Assembly: GCA_019695265.1 (NCBI GenBank)
Contig: JAIBAJ010000011.1
Coordinates: forward strand, 1-55,834
Direction: 5' to 3'
DNA: 55,834 nt
From: Bacteroidia bacterium
GTDB lineage: Bacteria; Bacteroidota; Bacteroidia; JAIBAJ01
Shown here: in pieces, positions 9,076 to 18,700 of the stretch
Layout of the letters: each line of letters starts with the position of its first letter
How positions within the stretch are numbered: the first letter of the stretch is position 1
Notes under the pieces: model-generated
Databases searched by the model: none
The model's input: the letters and a program-made list of their open reading frames with translations, nothing else
Told to the model about the DNA's origin: nothing
Position numbers and translations under genes: made by a program

Positions 9076-10149
9076 ATGAGAACCAAATCGTTAAAATATT
9101 GGATGGTCATGCAAGGACCGATTATTGGAATAATTTCCTTTTACGGACATGGAATATTAGCCTGGTTATTACCCATTTATGCTTTTGTAATAATTCCTAT
9201 TGCCGAATTGTTTTTACCCGCTTCCACTCAAAATATGTCAGAAATGGAAGAGGAAGTTGCATTAGCCGACCCTTTTTATGATTGGGTGGTTTATTTGTTG
9301 GTTCCCATTCAATATGGTTTATTGGCTTTTTATTTATATATTGTTTGCTTTACTGAAAATTCCACCTGGGATTTTGCAGGAAAAACCTTTTCCATGGGAA
9401 TTGCTTGTGGTATTTTAGGCATTAATGTTGCCCATGAATTAGGGCATCGGATTAAACCCTCCGAAAGGTTTATGTCCAAGGCTTTGCTTTTAACTTCCTT
9501 GTACATGCATTTTTATGTGGAGCATAACCGGGGGCATCATAAAAATGTGGCAACTCCAAACGATCCTGCAACATCCAGGTATGGTGAAGTAGTTTATTTT
9601 TTTTGGATACGCTCAATAATAAATTCTTGGCTCTCTGCCTGGTCATTAGAAGCCAAACGCATGAAGAAAGAAGGTAAATCCACATTGTCATTTTCCAATG
9701 AAATGATTAGGTATATCTTTATTCAACTTGGCTTTATTGGTTTAATTTATTTGGTATTCGGTTTGAAAGGTATGCTTAGCTTTTTAGCTGTAGCCACTAT
9801 CGGATTCCTATTGCTTGAAACGGTGAATTACATTGAGCACTATGGGTTAACCCGTAAAAAAAGTCAAGGAGACAATTACGAAAGGGTATTGCCTGTTCAC
9901 AGTTGGAACTCCAACCATTTTATTGGCCGGTTGTTGTTATTTGAATTATCCCGCCACAGCGATCATCATTACAAAGCTAGTCGTAAGTACCAAATTTTGA
10001 GACATTTTGAAGATAGTCCTCAAATGCCAACCGGTTATCCAGGAATGATTGTTTTAGCTTTGGTACCGCCGATTTGGTTTTATGTGATGCATAGGAACAT
10101 TGAAAAATATTCTGAAATGCATCCGGAAGCTGTTAAAGCTTGGGCCTAG
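9076..10149 (+). CDS. alkB: AlkB-type membrane di-iron monooxygenase
   Basis: A 357-residue integral membrane protein of the fatty acid desaturase/AlkB superfamily. It has the full set of histidine boxes: HELGH (120-124), EHNRGHH (149-155) and RHSDHH (293-298), plus the signature NYIEHYGL (251-258), which is characteristic of alkane 1-monooxygenases. Such enzymes hydroxylate the terminal carbon of alkanes or related chains, using rubredoxin and its reductase as electron donors. Neither is encoded nearby. A long-chain acyl-CoA ligase gene lies 2.7 kb downstream, which fits chain oxidation but is not an operon link. The gap from the preceding operon is 33 bp. Native substrate not predictable. 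Confidence 0.88.
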   Translation: MRTKSLKYWMVMQGPIIGIISFYGHGILAWLLPIYAFVIIPIAELFLPASTQNMSEMEEEVALADPFYDWVVYLLVPIQYGLLAFYLYIVCFTENSTWDFAGKTFSMGIACGILGINVAHELGHRIKPSERFMSKALLLTSLYMHFYVEHNRGHHKNVATPNDPATSRYGEVVYFFWIRSIINSWLSAWSLEAKRMKKEGKSTLSFSNEMIRYIFIQLGFIGLIYLVFGLKGMLSFLAVATIGFLLLETVNYIEHYGLTRKKSQGDNYERVLPVHSWNSNHFIGRLLLFELSRHSDHHYKASRKYQILRHFEDSPQMPTGYPGMIVLALVPPIWFYVMHRNIEKYSEMHPEAVKAWA

Positions 10150-10190
10150 TTGTTTCTAAATGTAATAATATACGGAAAAAGATTGGGCTA

Positions 10191-10334
10191 CGGTCGGGTA
10201 GGGATAGAGCCGGTTACCCCACAGGTAAGAGACGCCTTAGCGGCGATTACCGAGGAGTAACAGCGATAGCCCGACCATTCGCCTTGCACCCAATTCGAGG
10301 GAAGGGAAATAACTATTGGCGAATGGGACCCGCC
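10191..10334 (-). repeat. Divergent structured repeat, copy C
   Basis: On the minus strand the module order is that of the main type, but most bases differ. It reads GGCGGGTCCC; left stem CCATTCGCC pairing with GGCGAATGG (plus-strand 10318-10326 and 10275-10283); GCTATCGCTGTTACTCC; then GGTAA pairing with TTACC around GCC-GCTAA-GGC; then GGGGTAAC and CTCTATCC. The closing stem is GTTAC/GTAAC where other copies have GTAG/CTAC, so paired bases changed together. It starts 35 bp downstream of the minus-strand MurD-like gene, in the same orientation, and also lies 41 bp after the convergent alkB. Confidence 0.75.
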
Positions 10335-10369
10335 AAATAATAAAAACGAAGAATAAATAAAAGGTAGAA

Positions 10370-10987
10370 CTAAGCGGCTGCCATACGTTCCTTATCCCTT
10401 AAAATCTCTAGGGTTTTAACAGCTTTTTTGAACAAGGCACCTTGGTCCTGGTTTTTTTCCAATTTAGGGTAAATTGGGGAGGCCGGACTAAAAATTACGG
10501 CATTGTTGGTATTCCCGAAGAATTTAGACAATTCAACCGCTTCGGTGGTACTGTTGGCGCTTAAGATAATGGTCGAATAATCCATTAATTTGAGCATGGT
10601 TTGACTATTTCGATCACCAACAACGATGATTCCAACTACTTTTTCGTGGATAATTTTACTAAGTTTATGCAACTTATTAATATCGTCCGATTCGTTCATC
10701 ACCCAAACAACCTTCTTTTCGGGAATAAATTGCAGCGCTTCTAAAGCATCGGTAAGGCAAGCACTCAAGGAGTCATTGTAATAGGTAACACCTTCAATTT
10801 GAGCAACTTTCTCACATCTGGAATGACCGGAATAGATATCGGAAACACTTTCAGAAACGATTTCCTGATGTAACATTAACAGCAAGGTATCAAAGTCATC
10901 ATCCGGAGGAGCGATTAGGTCAGTATGTTGAGAAGTTCCAATCATTTTTCGACGAGTAAAAATAGAAATTCTTTGAGATCTTAACAT
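10370..10987 (-). CDS. Stand-alone MurD C-terminal-domain homologue
   Basis: A 205-residue protein. From residue 56 it aligns by eye with the C-terminal (Mur ligase C) domain of MurD: RCEKVAQIEGVTYYNDS corresponds to the HRLE-x-V-x-x-x-x-GVxYxNDS region, and FSPASPIYPKLEKNQDQG then LFKKAV (166-190) corresponds to SPACASxDxFxxFxxRGxxF. A Rossmann-like VVWVMNESDD / VVGIIVVGD core lies between. The UDP-binding and ATP-binding domains of MurD are absent. The MurD motif NDSKATN reads NDSLSAC, so the Lys is replaced by Leu74. It cannot be an intact ligase; a regulatory or decoy role is only a guess. The first 55 residues are unassigned; an alternative start is Met15. Confidence 0.65.
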   Translation of the reverse strand: MLRSQRISIFTRRKMIGTSQHTDLIAPPDDDFDTLLLMLHQEIVSESVSDIYSGHSRCEKVAQIEGVTYYNDSLSACLTDALEALQFIPEKKVVWVMNESDDINKLHKLSKIIHEKVVGIIVVGDRNSQTMLKLMDYSTIILSANSTTEAVELSKFFGNTNNAVIFSPASPIYPKLEKNQDQGALFKKAVKTLEILRDKERMAAA

Positions 10988-11144
10988 AGCCTATTAATAA
11001 ATGGTTAAAAAAAATCGTTAAACAACCAAACCAGGACTAATTATCAATTAATTAGATAGCAGAGCAGATTGAATAGTTTAAGTGAATGATTGATTTTTTT
11101 TATTGGAAATTAAGACTATTTTTACTTTTCAAAAATTTATATAA

Positions 11145-12722
11145 ATGCAAAGGATTATTTGGTCTTCATTGATTATTTCCTTATTATGGATTAATCAAAT
11201 AAATGCACAGACTTGGGCTACTGATGTTGCTCCTATTTTATTTAGCAAATGTGGGAGTTGTCATAATCCGGGAGGAGTTGGACATTATTCATTATTGACT
11301 TTTGAGGATGCTTTTTATTTACGGTATTCCATTCAGGATAAAGTTGTAACCGGAAAAATGCCACCTTGGCCTCCGGATACCACCTATAATCGTTTAGCTC
11401 ATGAACGAATTTTGAGCCAGCAGGAAATACAAACAATTTCATCCTGGGTAGATAACGGAGCTGCAAGTGGAGATTTATCTATAGCACCCCAACCTCCGGT
11501 TTACAACAATGGTCCGGAGTTGTTGGATTACGATTTGGAATTAACTATGCCAACTTACACTGTTAATACCGTATCTGATTTGTATCGGTGTTTTGTTTTA
11601 CCTCCCAATTTAACTCAGGATAAAATGATTAGCGCCTTAGAGGTAATTCCGGGGAATAAGAATATTGTTCACCACGTTTTAGTTTTTTCTGATACAACCC
11701 ATCAAGCCGCTGCCTTCGATGCCGCTGATTTAGAGCCGGGTTATACCAATTTTGGAGGAATTGGAACACAGAATCCGACTTTATTGGCCGGCTGGGTTCC
11801 GGGTTCCACTGCCATGAAACTGCCAACCAATTTTGGAATAAAATTGTTTGCGAATGCGGATGTGGTGATTCAAATTCATTACCCCAGTGCGGTGTTTAAC
11901 CAAGCAGATAGCACTAAAATTCGCATAAAGTTTGCCTCCTCAACCACCGGAATAAGGCAAGTCAATACTGCACCCATTCTGAATCATGTTTTTGGATTAA
12001 CCGATGGACCATTAGTTATTCCTCCAAATACCACCAAGACTTTCCATGAAACCTATACCATACCGGCTGTAAATGTTTCTGTTTTAAGCGTGGCACCACA
12101 TATGCATTTGATTGGTAGAAAGATAGTTGCATATGCTGTGTCACCGGCACAAGATTCTATTCCTTTTATACGGATAAATGATTGGGATTTTCATTGGCAA
12201 GGTTTTTATAATTTTAAAAAAGTGGTTAAAATTCCGGCAAGTTCCACTCTGTGGGGAGAGGCCTTTTATGATAATACCACCGCCAATCCATTTAATCCTG
12301 CTAATCCACCTCAAACAGTTAGTTTGGGCGAAGGAACAAATGATGAAATGTTCTTAGTTTATTTCCAGTACACTCCGTACTATCCCGGTGATGAAAATAT
12401 AGTAATTGATAGTTCAGATTTTTTTACCGGAACTCAAGAATTTGATTTTTCAGATAAAATTAAAACCTTGCAAGTTTATGAACCCTATCCTAATCCGGCC
12501 GGGTCAAACCTGTTTCTGGATTTCTACAACCCATCTTGTTCCAATGTTCAATTGAGAATTAGGGATTTAAATGGAAAAATTCTGCTCTCCGAAATGTATG
12601 AAGACATTTTACCCGGCGTAACAACCAAGAAATTTAATGTGGAAACATATAGCCGTGGTACCTATCTTTTTGAATTGGAATCCAATGGGTTAATTCGTTC
12701 AAAAACCTGGATTAAGGAATAG
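11145..12722 (+). CDS. Secreted cytochrome c / copper monooxygenase fusion with T9SS tail
   Basis: A 525-residue exported protein. Order: signal peptide (1-21); cytochrome c domain with CGSCH (Cys36, Cys39, His40) and candidate axial Met72 in GKMPPWPPD; then a type II copper, ascorbate-dependent monooxygenase-like (PHM/DBM) region. Likely copper ligands by analogy with PHM are His176-His177 (NIVHHVLVF) and His245 (QIHYPS) for one site, and His319/His321 (APHMHLIG) and Met402 (NDEMFLVYFQY) for the other. A C-terminal sorting domain (about 445-525; YPNPAGSNLFLDF, then GTYLFELES and SKTWIKE) directs export through the type IX system. Family enzymes hydroxylate carbon using O2. The fused cytochrome could deliver the electrons. 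Substrate unknown. Confidence 0.85.
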   Translation: MQRIIWSSLIISLLWINQINAQTWATDVAPILFSKCGSCHNPGGVGHYSLLTFEDAFYLRYSIQDKVVTGKMPPWPPDTTYNRLAHERILSQQEIQTISSWVDNGAASGDLSIAPQPPVYNNGPELLDYDLELTMPTYTVNTVSDLYRCFVLPPNLTQDKMISALEVIPGNKNIVHHVLVFSDTTHQAAAFDAADLEPGYTNFGGIGTQNPTLLAGWVPGSTAMKLPTNFGIKLFANADVVIQIHYPSAVFNQADSTKIRIKFASSTTGIRQVNTAPILNHVFGLTDGPLVIPPNTTKTFHETYTIPAVNVSVLSVAPHMHLIGRKIVAYAVSPAQDSIPFIRINDWDFHWQGFYNFKKVVKIPASSTLWGEAFYDNTTANPFNPANPPQTVSLGEGTNDEMFLVYFQYTPYYPGDENIVIDSSDFFTGTQEFDFSDKIKTLQVYEPYPNPAGSNLFLDFYNPSCSNVQLRIRDLNGKILLSEMYEDILPGVTTKKFNVETYSRGTYLFELESNGLIRSKTWIKE

Positions 12723-12821
12723 TTAAGAAAATACATATCGTTTTTTTTCATTTCCTTCGTATTTAAAGGTTTTTCTCCTATTTTTATCCCCTGTCAAGTT
12801 AACCTAAAACCTATAACTACT

Positions 12822-14492
12822 ATGGATAAGAACCTGTGGCTTAAGAATTACCCGGAAGGCATTCCGCATGAAATTAGTCCCAACACCTACAACAATGTGT
12901 TGGAAATTTTTGAACAAAGTTGTAAAAATTATAGTGATTTACCCGCGTTCGAAAACATGGGTGCTATTTTAACTTACCAGGATTTAGAGCGATTGGCCAG
13001 TAACTTTGCAGCCTATTTACAGAACAAAACAGATTTAAAGCCTGGAGATAAAATTGCTATACAAATGCCGAACGTATTGCAATATCCGGTGGCTTTGTAT
13101 GGAGCTATGAAGGCCGGATTAATTATTGTAAATACCAATCCGTTATATACTCCTAGAGAAATGGAATACCAATTCAATGACTCGGGAGCTAAAGCTATTG
13201 TAATTGTGGCAAATTTTGCCAATAGTTTGGAGCAGGTTATTAAAAACACCTCCATTAAACATGTTTTTTTAACCGAAATTGGAGATTTGATGGGATTTCC
13301 TAAAAAGCATATTGTCAACTTCGTTATTAAATATGTTAAAAAGATGGTTCCGGGCTTTAATCTTCCCGGTGCAATTCCTTTTGGTGATGCAGTGGCAAAC
13401 CATGGACTAAAATACAATAAGGTTAAAATTCTTCCGGATGACATTGCCTTTTTACAATACACAGGAGGTACAACCGGTGTTTCTAAAGGAGCTATTTTGA
13501 ACCACTTTAATATAGTGGCCAATATGGAGCAAATGAAGGCCTGGATGCAAACGGCAGTAAATGAACGAACCGAAATAATTATTACTCCGCTTCCTCTTTA
13601 CCATATTTTTTCTCTTACTGTCAATTGCTTAGGTTTTATGGCAATGGGAGGCAAAAATGTACTTATTACCAATCCAAGAGATATACCCGGATTTGTAAAA
13701 GAATTGGGAAAACATAAATTTACCATTGTTACCGGAGTAAATACATTGTTTAATGCTTTACTTAATAATCCGGATTTTAACAAATTGGATTTTAGTCACT
13801 TAAAGGTGACAGTTGGAGGGGCAATGGCTATTCAAAAACAGGTAGCCGAGAAATGGAAACAAGTTACCGGCTGTGTTCTTACCGAAGGGTATGGATTAAC
13901 TGAAAGCTCTCCTGCTGCCTCTGCCAATCCAATTGTTGGTGGAAAAGATAGGATTGGTACCATAGGTTTACCTATTCCAAGTACGGAGTTTAAACTTACC
14001 GATGACGATGGAAACGAAGTTCCAATTGGCGAACCCGGCGAAATCTGGATTAAAGGTCCTCAAATTATGCAAGGTTATTATAACAAACCGGATGAAACGG
14101 CCAAGGTAATTACCGTAGACGGTTGGCTAAAAACAGGTGATGTGGCTATTTTTACCGAAGAAGGCTACTTCAAAATTGTGGATCGTAAAAAGGATATGAT
14201 TTTGGTTTCCGGATTTAATGTTTACCCCAATGAGATTGAAGATGTTGTTGCCTCTCATCCCGGAGTGTTGGAAGTTGCTGCAGTGGGTGTAGCCGATGAA
14301 AAATCAGGTGAAGTGGTAAAAATATTTGTTGTCAAAAAAGATCCAAATCTCACCGAAGATTCAGTTCATGCCTATTGTAAAGAAAATTTGACCGGTTATA
14401 AACTGCCTAAATACATTGAGTTCAGGACAGAATTGCCTAAAACCAATGTCGGTAAAATTTTACGAAGAGCACTTAGGGACGAAAAGAAGTAA
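12822..14492 (+). CDS. fadD: Long-chain fatty acid-CoA ligase
   Basis: A 556-residue ANL-superfamily adenylate-forming enzyme that activates fatty acids with ATP and CoA. Landmarks: AMP-binding P-loop YTGGTTGVSKG (213-223), GYGLTESSP, the hinge GDVAIFTEEGYFKIVDRKKDM, then SGFNVYPNEIED, and near the C-terminus LPKTNVGKILRR with the catalytic Lys. The N-terminus (PEGIPHEISPNTYNNVLEIFE) and NTNPLYTPREMEYQFNDSGAKA match FadD closely. It is monocistronic, with its own terminator 20 bp downstream. Confidence 0.93.
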   Translation: MDKNLWLKNYPEGIPHEISPNTYNNVLEIFEQSCKNYSDLPAFENMGAILTYQDLERLASNFAAYLQNKTDLKPGDKIAIQMPNVLQYPVALYGAMKAGLIIVNTNPLYTPREMEYQFNDSGAKAIVIVANFANSLEQVIKNTSIKHVFLTEIGDLMGFPKKHIVNFVIKYVKKMVPGFNLPGAIPFGDAVANHGLKYNKVKILPDDIAFLQYTGGTTGVSKGAILNHFNIVANMEQMKAWMQTAVNERTEIIITPLPLYHIFSLTVNCLGFMAMGGKNVLITNPRDIPGFVKELGKHKFTIVTGVNTLFNALLNNPDFNKLDFSHLKVTVGGAMAIQKQVAEKWKQVTGCVLTEGYGLTESSPAASANPIVGGKDRIGTIGLPIPSTEFKLTDDDGNEVPIGEPGEIWIKGPQIMQGYYNKPDETAKVITVDGWLKTGDVAIFTEEGYFKIVDRKKDMILVSGFNVYPNEIEDVVASHPGVLEVAAVGVADEKSGEVVKIFVVKKDPNLTEDSVHAYCKENLTGYKLPKYIEFRTELPKTNVGKILRRALRDEKK

Positions 14493-14511
14493 TTCGCCCA
14501 TACAAACACAG

Positions 14512-14541
14512 GCCCGGTTATTCCTTATAATCGGGCTTTTT
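14512..14541 (+). terminator. Rho-independent terminator of fadD
   Basis: Ten-base-pair stem, GCCCGGTTAT with ATAATCGGGC (one G-T pair), around loop TCCTT, followed by TTTTT. It lies 20 bp after the fadD stop codon and upstream of repeat copy E. Confidence 0.85.
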
Positions 14542-14606
14542 CATTTTAAATTAGGTATGCTTTTAACCTAAATCTTAACAACTAGAATTTCTATTTAAAT
14601 ACCTAT

Positions 14607-14759
14607 TAGGCGGGCTCCCTCCGCCCAACAAATTTTTTGCATAAGCCCCAATTATGTGCCCGGGCGTTCGGGTCACGCTTTCGGCTGTAGTCCAAGCCCA
14701 CTCCGCTAAACGCTGCGTTGGCTTGGAGCTACTTGCCTCTATCGTTGCCCGCGGCGCAG
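14607..14759 (+). repeat. Dispersed structured repeat, copy E
   Basis: Full main-type copy. GGCGGGCTCCC; left stem CGCCC with GGGCG and CCC with GGG across a small internal loop; GGGTCACGCTTTCGGCTGTAG; then an inner hairpin in which TCCAAGCC pairs with GGCTTGGA (8 bp, perfect, different in sequence from other copies); then CTACTTGCCTCTATCGTTGC. It follows fadD and its terminator in the same orientation. An ORF running through it (14718-15014) is an artefact of the repeat. Confidence 0.85.
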
Positions 14760-15034
14760 TCTAATAGTTTTGTTTCAAATCCAACTTGCAACAGTATCTA
14801 TCCGTGCTCTGCAAGGGGGCACCTTTTCAAACCTATCATTGGGCCCAGGTATTTTAAAAATAGTCTAAAAACCAGGTTGGGTTTAGCTGATAAATGCCGA
14901 TTCAATACCTGGTTAGTGATACTAGGGCAAAACATCTTGGACATTTACAGATATACCAACGGTTTGACTATTTTTGATGATTGGATGTATTATTTGGTTG
15001 GTTTAATTGAATAGAAAGGTCCAATTCGTTAAGT
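14760..15034. other. Tail region of repeat E
   Basis: About 275 bp without a real gene. It holds an inverted repeat CCAGGTATT (14845-14853) / AATACCTGG (14904-14912). The pieces AAATAGTCTAAAA and TAAATGCCGAT also occur, slightly changed, in the tail after copy G. Copy J has TTAATGCCGA at a comparable distance. So the repeated unit may extend about 150 bp past the recognised core. Confidence 0.4.
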
Positions 15035-15646
15035 ATGTACATTCCTAAGCATTTTCACATGAAGGATGAGGATATCCTATCATTTATTAAGGAGTATCCT
15101 TTTGGAATTCTTATTTCCCAATCACCGGATGGAATTAAGGCTACCCATATTCCCTTTCTTCTAAAACAAACCAATGATTCTTTTGTTTTAATAGGGCATA
15201 TTGCCGAAGAAAATCAGCATGCCAAATTCTTAAACCAAGGCGAGCATCTAATAATCTTGAATGGTTCTCATGCCTACATTTCTTCTTCTTGGTACAAGAA
15301 TACCAATGTTTCTACCTGGAATTATGAAGCCGTTCATTTGTACGGAACTATTCGGATTTTGAATGAAGTTGAATTGGTAAATGCCTTAACCGATTTAACA
15401 AATACTTACGAATCGCATCAAGAGAATCCAAGAACCATGGATAAAATTCCGGATAAAATGGTCAAAGCCTACATTCGTGAAATTGTTGGATTTGAATTTC
15501 AGCCAACTAAAATTGAAGCCAAGTCCAAACTTTCTCAAAATAGGAATAAAGAGGACTACCATTCCATTGTTAACCACCTGGAAAAGCAAAATGATTTTTT
15601 AGCTCATCAGGTGGCTGAACAAATGAAAAAGAAAGGATTAAAATAG
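15035..15646 (+). CDS. PaiB-family FMN-binding protein
   Basis: A 203-residue protein of the PaiB (FMN-binding split-barrel, 'negative transcriptional regulator') family. MYIPKHFHMKDEDILSFIKEYPFG at the start, ATHIPFLL, IGHIAEENQHAKF, ISSSWYKNTNVSTWNYEAVHLYG in the middle and a GFEFQPTKIEAKSKLSQNR segment are all family hallmarks. The barrel occupies about residues 15-165. In Bacillus PaiB is linked to control of sporulation and protease genes, but the family biochemistry is poorly understood. It is convergent with the macroglobulin gene. Confidence 0.88.
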   Translation: MYIPKHFHMKDEDILSFIKEYPFGILISQSPDGIKATHIPFLLKQTNDSFVLIGHIAEENQHAKFLNQGEHLIILNGSHAYISSSWYKNTNVSTWNYEAVHLYGTIRILNEVELVNALTDLTNTYESHQENPRTMDKIPDKMVKAYIREIVGFEFQPTKIEAKSKLSQNRNKEDYHSIVNHLEKQNDFLAHQVAEQMKKKGLK

Positions 15647-15726
15647 GTTTATTCTAAATTGTTGTTCTTTGGTTTTGGTTGGTTGAATTCAAGAATTTGG
15701 TTCTTCATCCATAAATTATGTAAAGG

Positions 15727-18700
15727 CTAGGAGGGAGGAACTTCTTGAACTACCTCAACCCAGGTTCCGGCCTTTCTTGCTGAGTAGTTATTGTCATACA
15801 TGGTTTCACAACTAGGTCCGGAATAGAAAAATCTCCCTAAGTAAGCAGCATTTAGTTGTATTCTGAAAACCTTTGTCTGATTTCTATCTAAATTAAAATA
15901 GGTATACACTCGATCATCTCGAATATCCTGATAGGTGAAACTGCTGTTACTAAGCTGTTTGCCTAAATTGCTATTGTCTTCCATACGAACATTCCTAATT
16001 TCCCAACCACTGGCAAAAACTTGAGACAATGCCAATTGCCTTAGGTCTAATGAACTAATTGGATTTGCAATAGTTACTTCTGCAATAAAGTCTGTTCCTT
16101 GCTCCAGTTTTGAAACAGAAATCGGGTTACCTTTCAAATCGGTATAGCGCACATTCATATTCATATTGCTCGAATAGTCTTTGGTTTGTTGAAAGGATGG
16201 ACGACCTGATATGGTTAATTGAACAAATAAAGGACCTCCTTTACTATCATTTTTTATTTGGATTTTTCCTTTAGCCTTTTGATCCATTTTTAAATCTTGT
16301 TTATAGCTAACCGAAGTGGATTTAAAGGTTTGATTAACCCCATTGATAATCAGGTTACCTGAAACTCCTTTTTGACTGGAACTTCCAAAGAACTTAGAAA
16401 GGGCAATTAATGTGTAAGCCGTAGTTTGAGTGCTGCAATAACTGTCATTTGTCATTTCTTTCGCAAGTCTTTGAACTAAAGCCAAACTGAGGTTCTTTTG
16501 CCCCAATAAGGTTAGAGTTTCTAAGATCATAGCTTCGTCCCTCGTGTTTGAACCAAAGCTATAATCTAATTCCCGATAGAACTTGACGGTAGTAGGTTGA
16601 TTGGCGATTAGTTTGGAGGCAATTTCTTTTTGACCACTTAAGGCATAAGCAGCAGCTAACCTCCATCTGGCTTGAAAACTTAAATTGGATTTTTCTCTTA
16701 AGCGATTCATGGCACTTAAGACAGGCGCTTTAGCCAAGGCCAGGGTATATAGTCTATAAGCCTGAATAAGGTCGTCATCATAAAAATAATAGCCATGGTG
16801 GTAATTATAAGGTTTCCAGCTTAAGGCAGTTGTTTTTTGAAACTCAATCCACTTTGATTTCCATCCGGAAGGTAAGCTATAACCTTTAGCTTCTGCTTCC
16901 AACATAAAATGGCCACCGTAATTGGTTCCCCACGTGTCGGCATATTGTTCACCAGGCCAATAGGATAATCCTCCGGAAGTAGTTTGGAAACCTTTAATCC
17001 GGTCAATACCATGTTTAATGTTGTTATCTATATCAGCCTTTAACTCTGGAGATAAGTCCATAACTTTACTTAAAAACAGCTGTGGAAATACGGATGAAGT
17101 TGTTTGTTCAATACAGCCATGTGGGTACACAATAAGTTGTTCCAACCTCTTTTCTAATCCAAAATTTTGAACAGAAGATACTTCAATACTGCCCTTATTA
17201 GTACCCAATGATCCAAATGCAGCATAGTCTAAAGTTATGGATTTTCCGGGTTCAACCAGTTCATTAACAACCCTGGTTTCAGGTAGATTTGGATTTCTGA
17301 TTTCGATTTCAATTTCATCTTTTGCCTGGTGTTTTCCTGAACTTGCCAAAACACCGATTTTAGTTACTCCAGTGGTGTTATTTACTTTTAATTCAAATGT
17401 TGCAACCTGATCTCCAACCTCATTAAAATGTAGGTTTTGAACGGAAGACGAAACTACAGAAACCTTGTTGCCAACCTTAACTTGTAGCGTAACATCCTTC
17501 ACAGATTTTTCCATCGCAAAAACGGTAACCGGGAGTTTAACCGTTTCTTCTGGTCCTAAAACTCTGGGCAAGGTTGCCAATACCATTAATGGTTTTCGAA
17601 CCGTTACCGTTTTTTCTCCAAATCCATAGGCTCCATCTTGTCCTGCTATCACCATTACTCTTGCTGAACCGACATACGCAGGAATTGCAATGGAATGGGT
17701 TTGGGTTTTACCGCCCTCCAGGTAAAACGGTCCCAAAAATTTGACCATAGGTTTAAAACGATTAGCTTTTGAACCTTCTTTACCATTTAAACCTTCATCT
17801 CCCCCAATTCCTAAAACTGTTTCAATTTCTCCGGCCCAGGCTCCGATAACTTGATCGAATAAATCCCATGTTCTAACGCCCAAGGCTTCACGGGCATAAA
17901 AATGGGACCATGGATCAGGAGTTTTAAATCTGGTTAAATCCAATAGACCATCATCAACAATGGCTAAGGTATAAGTCATAGCTTTTCCATTTGCTTCCTT
18001 TACCTGTACAGTGGCTTTAGATTCGGGTTCAACAACATCGGCCATGGAAATAACAGGTTTTAAGTGTGTCTTCAGATCTTCAATTCGAATTGGAATTACA
18101 CCGTATTGTCTAATGGGAAGATCATTTATAGTTTGGTTAAAAGGCTGAACCAGCGTTACATAGGCGTAAATATTGGGGGCCATTTCAGGAGAAGCCTTAA
18201 ATTTTACCTCATTTTGACCTTTGTTTAAATTAACCCAAAATGCTTTAATTACTCGGGATCCGGATTCGAGACTGATTAAGGCCTTGCTGTTTTCCATACC
18301 CGGGATGGATAATTTAATGTCTGAACCGGGTTCATAAACTTCTTTATCGCAGCTAAAATTGATGGTTGAAGGCGCTTTTCCTCCATCGCCTTGTCTCGTC
18401 CACCAATTCTCCCAATCAAACCAAATTTCCGAACTGGCGGTATGTCCACTTTCCACATCAGTAACTTCCAACTTGTATCTTCCCCAATCATTGTCCTTTA
18501 TCTTTACTATAAACTGACATAATCCATCCTTTCCAGTTGTTTCTTCGAGGTTGATAGTTTCGGTTCCGTATTCGTAACTTTCATAATCATAATCACCATC
18601 CTCATTATCCCACCACCAACGCCATGATAATTTTTTCAAAACCAGGTTCATTTTTCTGCCTGATGTACCAAGGCCTTGTTCATTTACTGAAACAACTTTG

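Noticed and set aside
10140-10340. 66-residue ORF after alkB
   Set aside because: It is a translation of repeat copy C and overlaps the end of alkB; composition is Arg/Gly-rich as expected from a GC-rich structured element.
14718-15014. 98-residue ORF on the plus strand
   Set aside because: It runs out of repeat copy E into its tail; the first residues translate the conserved repeat core, and no family or signal is visible.
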